This document shows positions 1 through 6,836 of a stretch of 49,914 nt of DNA, one piece after another. The notes under the pieces were generated by a model, which saw only the letters and a program-made list of their open reading frames with translations, made no database searches and was not told the origin of the DNA. How positions within the stretch are numbered: position 1 is the stretch's first letter; each line of letters starts with the position of its first letter. The position numbers and the translations under genes were made by a program. Source of the stretch: Pseudomonadota bacterium (lineage in GTDB: Bacteria > Pseudomonadota > Gammaproteobacteria > Magnimaribacterales > D2472); NCBI GenBank assembly GCA_028404565.1, contig JAOOBR010000007.1, forward strand, positions 1-49,914, given 5' to 3'.

Positions 1-1
1 A

Positions 2-439
2 TTTGGAGGATTTTTATTAAAATCTGAGACTGAAAGATTCAGTAGCACTATGTACTTATTAATGTCATCAGGGATAGTTCTTGACGATGCGCTAAAAGAA
101 ACATCTGATGTTTTGAATAATGCTTATCTTAAAGATCGCCTGAACAAAATAATAAAGTCAGTAAAAGAGGGTTCTGATTTTTCACGTGCTTTAACCCGCG
201 AACAAATATTTCCAGATATCTTTAACCAACTCATTTCCAGCGGATATAGGTCTGGCAATCTCACTCCGATGTTCAAAAAAGCTTCTAACTTTATGAAATC
301 TGAGATTGAAACAACTCGCTCAACTGTCTTATCTCTCATAGAGCCATTAATCATTATTGTGATGGGTGGATTTATTCTTTTAATCGTTATGGCTATACTT
401 ATTCCTATAATGCAAATGAACACACTAATATTAAATTAA
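2..439 (+). CDS. gspF: Type II secretion inner-membrane platform protein GspF, C-terminal part
   Basis: The frame is open from base 2, so the gene is cut by the left window edge; the first ATG inside is not the true start. The visible part begins with ETERFSSTMYLLMSSGIVL, which matches the start of the second GspF/PilC repeat (E-R-F-x-x-T-L-x-x-L-x-x-S-G-x-x-L). It ends in a long hydrophobic helix (LIIIVMGGFILLIVMAILIPIM), the family's last membrane segment. In the family GspF is the polytopic inner-membrane protein that links the cytoplasmic ATPase GspE to the pseudopilus. The gspG start codon follows two bases after the stop, and gspG-M follow in standard order, which makes the call firm. 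Confidence 0.93.
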   Translation, partial: FGGFLLKSETERFSSTMYLLMSSGIVLDDALKETSDVLNNAYLKDRLNKIIKSVKEGSDFSRALTREQIFPDIFNQLISSGYRSGNLTPMFKKASNFMKSEIETTRSTVLSLIEPLIIIVMGGFILLIVMAILIPIMQMNTLILN

Positions 440-441
440 TT

Positions 442-861
442 ATGAAAAAAGGATTTACTTTAATTGAGCTTATGGCAGTAATTGTGATACTCGGCATACT
501 AGCTACAGTAGTTGCAGTTAATGTGTCTCCTTTTCTCCAAAGAGCAAATTTAGAAAAAGTGAGAGCAGACATTTCACAAATTGAGAAAGCGCTGGAACTT
601 TATAAATTTAATGAGCTAACTTACCCAACTACTGATCAAGGAATACAGTCATTAGTTGTACCTCCGTCAGATCTTAAACGACCGTCACTCTATCCTGAAG
701 GAGGATATATAAAGTCTTTCCCTCAAGATCCATGGGGTAGAGAATACCTATATCTGTATCCTGGCTTAAAAAACTCATCCTATGATGTCTACACTTTAGG
801 TGCTGATGGAGTGGAAGGAGGAACAGGTGAAAATGCAGACCTTGGTAATTGGCTTAAATAA
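442..861 (+). CDS. gspG: Major pseudopilin GspG
   Basis: The protein starts with a very short class III leader, MKKG|FTLIELMAVIVILGIL, cleaved before Phe by prepilin peptidase, with the conserved Glu at mature position 5. The later segment YPTTDQGIQSLV, FPQDPWGREYLYLYPG and YDVYTLGADGVEGGTGENADLGNW is the GspG signature, including the Asp-rich calcium-binding loop. At 139 residues it has the usual length. GspG is the main subunit of the periplasmic pseudopilus. It sits between gspF and gspH, and its 3' end overlaps the start of gspH. Confidence 0.97.
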   Translation: MKKGFTLIELMAVIVILGILATVVAVNVSPFLQRANLEKVRADISQIEKALELYKFNELTYPTTDQGIQSLVVPPSDLKRPSLYPEGGYIKSFPQDPWGREYLYLYPGLKNSSYDVYTLGADGVEGGTGENADLGNWLK

Positions 862-1333
862 AAAACCAGGATTTACATTAATAGAATTACTTATTGTAAT
901 TGTTATTATTGGCTTGATGTCATCAATACTTCTTTTGAATACCAATATTATTAACATTAGCAACTCACCTAAGACATTAGAAGAAAACTTTTCTGAAATC
1001 TCCCAAGAAAGCATAATTCGTGGAAAAGTCTTAGGATGGTATGCAAATACAAATGAACAGGCTGTTTATGAAATAACTAATGAAGAAACTGGAATAATCT
1101 CGAAACCCATATATAGCTACACCTGGTATGAATTTATTGATTTTGAAAAAGAAATAGAAACAAGCGATGGTCTTAAATTTAAGCTATCTAATGATGATTT
1201 AGATTTACCATATATCTTATTTTATCCATCTGGTGAAACAACAGGGGCAAAATTCACTTTTTACAACAATAATCAGAAATATAATTTTGTTCTTACTCAT
1301 GGAGGAGAATTCTTAAGAACTGATGAATTTTAA
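833..1333 (+). CDS. gspH: Minor pseudopilin GspH
   Basis: After a leader of about 11 residues (MQTLVIGLNKKPG) comes FTLIELLIVIVIIGLMSSILL, a prepilin peptidase site and N-terminal helix. The rest is a divergent beta-rich GspH-like domain. I chose ATG 833. A strong ribosome-binding sequence, AAGGAGG at 815-821, could also serve GTG 827 with tighter 5-base spacing. Either start lies inside the gspG 3' end, so translation is probably coupled. GspH is a low-abundance subunit in the pseudopilus. The identity rests on position between gspG and gspI plus the prepilin helix, since the body is poorly conserved. Confidence 0.88.
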   Translation: MQTLVIGLNKKPGFTLIELLIVIVIIGLMSSILLLNTNIINISNSPKTLEENFSEISQESIIRGKVLGWYANTNEQAVYEITNEETGIISKPIYSYTWYEFIDFEKEIETSDGLKFKLSNDDLDLPYILFYPSGETTGAKFTFYNNNQKYNFVLTHGGEFLRTDEF

Positions 1334-1685
1334 GAGAGGCTTTAGCTTAATAGAGGTTTCGGTATCGCTTTTAATACTTAGCGTCGCTGTTATGTCGGTT
1401 TATCAAACATTGAGCTCAACAAGCTTATCAATCTTCTCTTTAGAAAATAGGGTAATTGCTAGAGAGATAGCAAATAATAGGATTTCTTTAATTAATACTT
1501 TAGAAAAACCATTTAATCAAAAAAATAGAAGCGGTTCCTTAGTGTTTTATGGAGATGAGTGGGAGTGGAAAGAAACATTTAATGAAGCCCCAATGAAATC
1601 TTATATTGAATATCAAATAGAAATAACCAAAAAAGATAACTCCCAAGTTATATATGAAGCTAAGGGCTTTTTAAAAAAGAATTAA
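1323..1685 (+). CDS. gspI: Minor pseudopilin GspI
   Basis: The 120-residue product begins MNFKRGFSLIEVSVSLLILSVAVMSV, a prepilin leader with cleavage G|F and Glu5, followed by the typical motif REIANNRI seen in GspI proteins near residues 43-50. It overlaps the gspH end by 11 bases and its stop abuts the gspJ start. In studied systems GspI nucleates a tip complex with GspJ and GspK. Length and order agree with the family. Confidence 0.93.
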   Translation: MNFKRGFSLIEVSVSLLILSVAVMSVYQTLSSTSLSIFSLENRVIAREIANNRISLINTLEKPFNQKNRSGSLVFYGDEWEWKETFNEAPMKSYIEYQIEITKKDNSQVIYEAKGFLKKN

Positions 1686-2273
1686 ATGAAAAAAGGTTTT
1701 ACACTGATAGAAGTATTAATATCTTTAGTTATTCTTTCAATAATTGCGATTGTTTCTACAAACTTTCTTCAATCATCAATTGATCTAAGGAATCAAAGCA
1801 AATCAAAAGTAGATGATATAAAAGTATTTAACTTAGGAGTGAGCACCATAAGAAGAGATCTTATGTCAACTGTAAATTTACCAATGCGAGATAACTTTGG
1901 TAATCAGCTACCTAATTTCATAGGGAGCAATACAGACAAGAAAATTACTTTTCTTGGTTTTATCAATAGAATTGATAGCTCAAGATCATCAATTTCAAGA
2001 ATTGAATATTTATTTGATGATACAAAATTTATTAGAAGAGTTTACTTTACAGCAGATCCATATGACTATGATGATCATATAGATTCAGTTATTTTCGACA
2101 ATATTGATGATGTCGAAATATCTTTTTTATCCGACAACAGATGGTTCACAGAGTGGCCCGCTGGGCAAACAGCAGCATATAAAATTCCAAAACTTGTGAA
2201 AATTGAGATAAACGATAAGGACAGAGATTTTGAAATAATTATTAATCCAAACATAGATTATGTATACAGATAA
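1686..2273 (+). CDS. gspJ: Minor pseudopilin GspJ
   Basis: The protein starts MKKGFTLIEVLISLVILSII, a prepilin leader of four residues with Glu5 in the mature helix. Later segments such as DDIKVFNLGVSTIRRDLMS and the C-terminal strand LPKLVKIEI-like region (IPKLVKIEINDKDRDFEI) fit GspJ. The start codon follows the gspI stop directly. The 3' end overlaps gspK by 14 bases. With GspI and GspK it is expected to form the pseudopilus tip. Confidence 0.93.
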   Translation: MKKGFTLIEVLISLVILSIIAIVSTNFLQSSIDLRNQSKSKVDDIKVFNLGVSTIRRDLMSTVNLPMRDNFGNQLPNFIGSNTDKKITFLGFINRIDSSRSSISRIEYLFDDTKFIRRVYFTADPYDYDDHIDSVIFDNIDDVEISFLSDNRWFTEWPAGQTAAYKIPKLVKIEINDKDRDFEIIINPNIDYVYR

Positions 2274-3222
2274 TAAAAGAGGAGTAGTGTTAATCTCAGT
2301 GCTACTGATTGTTCTTATTCTTTCCGGAATAAGTGTATCCCTAGGCGAGATATTTTTTAAATCTATCAAAAGGTCAACATATATTGAATTTCAATCAACA
2401 TCGATCCAACTTCAAAGAAATATGGAAAGTCTTGGCATAGATCTAATTGATCAAAATTTAAGATATAACAAAGGATACCTTACAAAAAATGATCAATTAT
2501 TGAAGGATGAAATATTTTTTGAAAGTAATGGATTCCTCATCCGCTCCAGATTAGTAGATACGTCAAATTGCTTTAACTTAAATTCATTACTAATTTCTGC
2601 CGAAAATAACAAGCTTCCCAATGATAGATCTATCTCTGTCTTGAGTAACATGTTGTTATTTCTTAATTATGAAGATAGACAAATTGATTCATTAATTGAC
2701 CAGATAATTGATTGGGTTGATTATGATGATCAGCCAAGATCAAACGGATATGAGGATTACTTTTATACAGGCCCTATAAATGAACCAAGACAATATACAT
2801 CCAAAAGAACTCTTTATGATTTCTCAGAATTAAATAACTTACCAGCCTCAAGAGAGTTTGATTTAAATGATCTGAAGAAATACATGTGCGTTATTCCATA
2901 TTCTGAAAAAACAAATATAAATGTTAATACACTTGAGTTAGAAGATGCGCTTGTTCTTGCATCTTATTTGGGTATATCAATAGATGATGCAGAATATTTG
3001 ATCATGAATAATCCTATTGATGGATTCAAAACCATTGAAGAATTTAAAGATGCATTTACAAACTTCTTACCTGATAAAAGCATGAATAATTTTTCAACTA
3101 ATACAGAAAGTTTTTATTTAATGTCCGATACGATTTATGAAAATTATACATTCAAAAGCAAATCTTTAATTACAATAGAGAAGGGAAGAGCTACTATTAC
3201 AACAAGAACATATAATAACTAG
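2260..3222 (+). CDS. gspK: Minor pseudopilin GspK
   Basis: The 320-residue protein opens with MYTDNKRGVVLISVLLIVLILSGISVSL. The helix lacks the Glu5 found in the other pseudopilins, which is normal for GspK. The segment LVDTSNCFNLNSL followed by IDQIIDWVDYDDQPRSNGYED is the GspK signature (D-x-x-x-x-N-L-N and D-W-x-D-x-D-x-x-x-x-x-G-x-E). A helix-hairpin-like alpha domain containing NVNTLELEDALVLASYLG follows. It is the large tip subunit in known systems. It overlaps gspJ and abuts gspL. Confidence 0.94.
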   Translation: MYTDNKRGVVLISVLLIVLILSGISVSLGEIFFKSIKRSTYIEFQSTSIQLQRNMESLGIDLIDQNLRYNKGYLTKNDQLLKDEIFFESNGFLIRSRLVDTSNCFNLNSLLISAENNKLPNDRSISVLSNMLLFLNYEDRQIDSLIDQIIDWVDYDDQPRSNGYEDYFYTGPINEPRQYTSKRTLYDFSELNNLPASREFDLNDLKKYMCVIPYSEKTNINVNTLELEDALVLASYLGISIDDAEYLIMNNPIDGFKTIEEFKDAFTNFLPDKSMNNFSTNTESFYLMSDTIYENYTFKSKSLITIEKGRATITTRTYNN

Positions 3223-4329
3223 ATGAAGCAATATATTATTTCAACAAATTTTTCTTCAAAGAAGCTTAATTTAGTCTGCTTTGAAGGTAATAAAAAGATT
3301 CAGGAAGAAGAAATATCTTTAAGTGATTTAAAAAATAATATTGATCATACTTCAATAATTTATCTTCTTTTAGATAGCTCAAAGATTTCAACGTTCAACT
3401 TTGAAAAAGAAGAAGGCGAAACAAAAGAGAAATATGAAGCAAGGTTCTTTGCAGATAAAGAAGATATTCTTGTAAATGATATTTCTAACCAGGAATTTTT
3501 CTCTTTCTCAGAAAATAACAATGATTTAGTTTTTCTCATTGATAAGGAATATTATGAAGATATTCAGAATGAGCTAAGTAAACTTAATAATAAAATCTTT
3601 TTAATTCCAGAATATTTCTTGCTCGGTGAAACAGATACAGGTGTTTCAGTAAATACCAAACATAAATCATTAATTAAGCTTTCAGACGGTAGAGGATTCT
3701 CCATACCAAAAGAACACTCTAATTCTTTTTTAGAGTCTATAGCTATTGATGACCTTGAAGAAAAATCAGGAGATTTAGAGGAGTTGCAAGAACAATTTCT
3801 TGCATCAAATGACTTTAGTATTAATTTCTTTAAATTTAGGCCGACTATTGCAAATGTTTTAAACAAATTGATGATAACTAAAAGAGATGTTTCAGCTCTG
3901 TCTGCAATATTTTTAATAATGGTTAGTTTTCCTTTTATCCAAAAAAATATCCTTCAAAGTCAAATAGATAATTATAAAAAGGAGACTCTTATAATTTTTA
4001 AAACGCTTAATCCAAGCTTTAATAGAGTGATTAACGCTCGTGCACAGATTGATCAACTTCTTGCAAATCAACAAACGCAATCTATTGAAAGATATAATTT
4101 TGATAATTCGTACTTCAAGTATATTGATAGATTCAATTTAGATTATGTTAAATCTACTCAGATTGTAATTGAAACCCAACAACTTGTTATTGAAATTGAT
4201 GATATGCCTGCTTCTCAGTTTAATCTGGCGAAAAGTTTATTTACCAACTTTGGTGTGGTTCTTATTAATGAGGAAATTAACGAGAATGGTAATAAGGTCT
4301 CAGGGAAACTTACATTCAGGTATTCATAA
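3223..4329 (+). CDS. gspL: Type II secretion assembly protein GspL
   Basis: At 368 residues this has the GspL plan: an N-terminal cytoplasmic actin-like half (about 1-215), one membrane helix (about 223-242, ALSAIFLIMVSFPFI) and a periplasmic ferredoxin-like end. Sequence similarity is weak by eye, and the identification depends largely on its place between gspK and gspM. GspL recruits the ATPase GspE to the membrane and pairs with GspM. The last base of its stop codon is the first base of the gspM start, which indicates coupled translation. Confidence 0.85.
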   Translation: MKQYIISTNFSSKKLNLVCFEGNKKIQEEEISLSDLKNNIDHTSIIYLLLDSSKISTFNFEKEEGETKEKYEARFFADKEDILVNDISNQEFFSFSENNNDLVFLIDKEYYEDIQNELSKLNNKIFLIPEYFLLGETDTGVSVNTKHKSLIKLSDGRGFSIPKEHSNSFLESIAIDDLEEKSGDLEELQEQFLASNDFSINFFKFRPTIANVLNKLMITKRDVSALSAIFLIMVSFPFIQKNILQSQIDNYKKETLIIFKTLNPSFNRVINARAQIDQLLANQQTQSIERYNFDNSYFKYIDRFNLDYVKSTQIVIETQQLVIEIDDMPASQFNLAKSLFTNFGVVLINEEINENGNKVSGKLTFRYS

Positions 4330-4784
4330 TGGATTTTTATAGAAACTTAAACGAAAGAGAAAAAAAGCTAGTACTTTTGTCTCTTGGACTTTTAGGCATC
4401 CTTTTAATTTCTTTTTTAATTAATTCTGTATCTTCAGATTTAAGGAATGTTAAAAGAATCCATAAAAGCACTGAAAGTGATTATCTTTATGTGCTTCAGA
4501 AAGCAAATATTATTTCTGCAAATATTGAAAGTCAGAACATTAAACTTTCTGGTGTAAGTATTTATGAGCACATTTCCAATAATGAGAAGCTGAAATTACT
4601 CGATCAAGAAAGCATTGAGTTGAGAAATATTAATGGCAGAGAAAATCTTACCTTTACAATTTCTAGATTAGATTTATTAACCGATGTTGTTAATGAGCTC
4701 TCTCTCTTTTTTAATAAAAATCCTTATGATATAAAAATAGAAAAATCTATTAATGGAAGTTTTCAAATTAGTGTAAATTTTTAA
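4329..4784 (+). CDS. gspM: Type II secretion protein GspM
   Basis: The 151-residue protein has a short cytoplasmic start (MDFYRNLNEREKKLV), one membrane helix (about 16-34) and a periplasmic domain, as in GspM. The N-terminal pattern Y-x-x-L-x-x-R-E-K is typical of the family. It is the last secretion gene here: no gspN or prepilin peptidase gene follows, and the next gene is the Pit transporter 33 bases on. GspM stabilises GspL in known systems. Confidence 0.85.
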   Translation: MDFYRNLNEREKKLVLLSLGLLGILLISFLINSVSSDLRNVKRIHKSTESDYLYVLQKANIISANIESQNIKLSGVSIYEHISNNEKLKLLDQESIELRNINGRENLTFTISRLDLLTDVVNELSLFFNKNPYDIKIEKSINGSFQISVNF

Positions 4785-4817
4785 TTCTGGTGTATAGTTT
4801 GGTTTTTTTATAAGTAA

Positions 4818-6086
4818 ATGGAATTCTTTTTTGACTCACCAATATTGATTCTTGCTACTGCATCAGCGCTAGGTTTATTTATGGCTTGGGGTATTGGAGC
4901 CAACGATGTAGCTAATGCAATGGGAACTTCAGTTGGAAGTAAAGCTATAACACTTAAACAAGCAGTTATCATAGCTGCTATTTTTGAATTTCTTGGAGCC
5001 TATCTAGCTGGTGGTGAAGTCACCTCCACTATCAGAAAAGGAATCGTAGACCCTAAAATATTTCAAGATGATCCAGATATATTTATTTTGGGCATGATGT
5101 CTTGTCTTTTAGCTGCAGGATTATGGCTTCTTCTTGCTTCTAGAAGGGGCTGGCCTGTATCTACAACTCATTCAATAGTTGGAGCAATTGTGGGATTTGC
5201 ATTAATCTCAAAAGGCGCTTCTTCTGTATCATGGGATAAAATACTAGAAATAGCTAGCAGTTGGGTTACTTCTCCATTAATATCAGGCTTTCTTGCTTTT
5301 TTTATATATCTTTCAGCAAAAAAATTAGTCCTTGAAAAAGAAAATCAGTTAAATGCAGCAGTAAATATTATTCCAATATATTCATTTTTGGTGACTCTAG
5401 TTATTTGCCTAGTAACTACAAAAAAAGGGCTTAAGTATGTTGGCTTAGTTTGGAGTGATAGCGAGGTGCTAACTTACTCGGTAATTATAAGTATCCTTGT
5501 TTCTATTGTTACAGCAATTTTTTTACGTTTGAATAAAGAATCTCTAAGATCTGAAAATAAATATGGACTGGGGGGTGTAGAAGGTGCTTTTGGCATTCTA
5601 ATGATTATTACTGCATGCAGTATGGCATTTGCTCACGGTTCAAATGATGTTGCAAATGCAATTGGTCCACTTGCAGCAATTGTAAATGTTGTTCAATCTG
5701 ATGGTTTGATTGATACGACCTCCGCATCACCATCATGGATTTTGTTCTTAGGTGCTTTTGGTATCGTTTTTGGACTTGCTACTTTGGGCCATAAAGTAAT
5801 CAAAACTGTTGGAGAGAAGATAACAAAACTAACACCATCACTTGGGTTCTCTGCAAATATGGCAACATCAACTACTGTAGTTTTAGCAAGCTATATGGGA
5901 TTTCCAATATCAACAACACATACTCTTGTTGGAGCTGTTATAGGTGTTGGACTTGTTAACAGCGTAAAAGCTCTAGATTTAAAACAAATTTTAAAGATTT
6001 TCTTGTCTTGGATAATTACTATTCCAATAGGAGCAGTTTTTACAATTGTATTTTATTTAATATTAAGATTTATTTTAATTACTTAA
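4818..6086 (+). CDS. Pit-family inorganic phosphate transporter
   Basis: This 422-residue, roughly 10-12-helix protein carries both halves of the Pit/PiT signature: GANDVANAMGTSVGSKAI near residues 27-44 and GSNDVANAIGPLAAIV near 274-289, plus the paired PVSTTHSIVGAIVG and PISTTHTLVGAVIG motifs. Family members are low-affinity, ion-coupled phosphate symporters in the inner membrane. It is followed, one base apart and in opposite direction, by a TetR regulator. Downstream lie a TonB receptor and a phytase, so phosphate is the likely substrate. A different anion such as sulfate is possible for some members. Confidence 0.93.
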   Translation: MEFFFDSPILILATASALGLFMAWGIGANDVANAMGTSVGSKAITLKQAVIIAAIFEFLGAYLAGGEVTSTIRKGIVDPKIFQDDPDIFILGMMSCLLAAGLWLLLASRRGWPVSTTHSIVGAIVGFALISKGASSVSWDKILEIASSWVTSPLISGFLAFFIYLSAKKLVLEKENQLNAAVNIIPIYSFLVTLVICLVTTKKGLKYVGLVWSDSEVLTYSVIISILVSIVTAIFLRLNKESLRSENKYGLGGVEGAFGILMIITACSMAFAHGSNDVANAIGPLAAIVNVVQSDGLIDTTSASPSWILFLGAFGIVFGLATLGHKVIKTVGEKITKLTPSLGFSANMATSTTVVLASYMGFPISTTHTLVGAVIGVGLVNSVKALDLKQILKIFLSWIITIPIGAVFTIVFYLILRFILIT

Positions 6087-6087
6087 C

Positions 6088-6672
6088 TTATTCTTTAGCA
6101 GTACATGCAATCAAATAAGACGCAGAAGCCCTGATAGCCTCACTTTTTCCAACATTATTTAACTCTTTGTCCATTTTATAATTAAGTGAAAGTATAGAAA
6201 TAATTATTTGTGTTAGAACAAGGAAAACACCTTTTTCATTAAACATAGACGGAAGATCTATATTCAATGAGACATATTTATTTATCTGCTCAGACAAAGA
6301 CATCAAAGATTCTAAATCAGAGTTAATTAAAGAACTTTGAAGAATGAGTTTTTTTGATGGAACTGAATTGTCAAAATAACTTATAAGAATTGTTACAACT
6401 TCATCAAGAACGCTCTGAAGATTGGCATCGTTATGAGTTTTGATATTTGATTTCATGAATGTTGAACATTCATTAAAAAGCTCGTTTAATAAATAAGCTT
6501 TAATATGATCAGGTGTTGGGAAAAACTTATAAGTTGATGTTCTTTTAAGTTGAGATAATTTAGAAACTCTTGCAATTGTGATATCAGAAACATCGCCATC
6601 TTCGAGAATTTCTCTTGCAGTTTTAATAATAATTTTAACTCTATCTCTGCTTCTCTTTTGTTTTGCGATCAT
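6088..6672 (-). CDS. TetR/AcrR-family transcriptional regulator
   Basis: The N-terminal 60 residues form a TetR-type helix-turn-helix: KIIIKTAREILEDGDVSDITIARVSKLSQLKRTSTYKFFPTPDHIKAYLL matches the usual A-x-x-L-x-x-x-G ... T-x-x-x-I-A-x-x-x ... Y-x-x-F-x-x-K/P-x-x-L pattern. The remaining about 135 residues are an all-helical ligand domain that I cannot assign. At 194 residues it has normal length. It is divergent from the TonB receptor gene across 164 bases holding an inverted repeat, so it may control the receptor, itself, or both. The effector is unknown. Confidence 0.9.
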   Translation of the reverse strand: MIAKQKRSRDRVKIIIKTAREILEDGDVSDITIARVSKLSQLKRTSTYKFFPTPDHIKAYLLNELFNECSTFMKSNIKTHNDANLQSVLDEVVTILISYFDNSVPSKKLILQSSLINSDLESLMSLSEQINKYVSLNIDLPSMFNEKGVFLVLTQIIISILSLNYKMDKELNNVGKSEAIRASASYLIACTAKE

Positions 6673-6741
6673 AAATTACTAGACATATGTTTATTTAGTA
6701 CATTATTACAAAAAAATTCTCTTCTTCATAGAAACATAACG

Positions 6742-6767
6742 TCACACAATATAAACATTTTGTGCGA
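6742..6767. promoter_or_regulatory. Inverted repeat, candidate TetR operator
   Basis: The arms TCACACAA (6742-6749) and TTGTGCGA (6760-6767) are complementary at 7 of 8 positions around a 10-base spacer. The site lies between the divergent tetR and TonB-receptor genes, immediately upstream of the Pho-box-like repeat. Autogenous operators of TetR regulators usually lie in such gaps. This is inferred from position and symmetry only. Confidence 0.45.
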
Positions 6768-6770
6768 TTT

Positions 6771-6804
6771 ACGTAACGCTTCTGTAACAATCTAAATGTA
6801 TATT
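6771..6804 (+). promoter_or_regulatory. Candidate Pho box with -10 element upstream of TonB receptor
   Basis: Two 7-base units, ACGTAAC (6771-6777) and CTGTAAC (6782-6788), are separated by 4 bases and so repeat every 11 bases, as in the PhoB box CTGTCAT-N4-CTGTCAT. After 10 bases comes TATATT (6799-6804), a 5/6 match to the -10 hexamer, preceded by TG one base off the extended position. Spacing of a Pho box about 10 bases before the -10 is what PhoB-activated promoters show. The first unit matches the consensus poorly. Confidence 0.45.
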
Positions 6805-6836
6805 TTTAACTGTTAACTTAATAAATATTTATAACT

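Noticed and set aside
6742-6767. CRP/FNR-type site
   Set aside because: The arms read TCACA...TGTGC, the outward orientation, not TGTGA-N6-TCACA, and the spacer is 10 bases.
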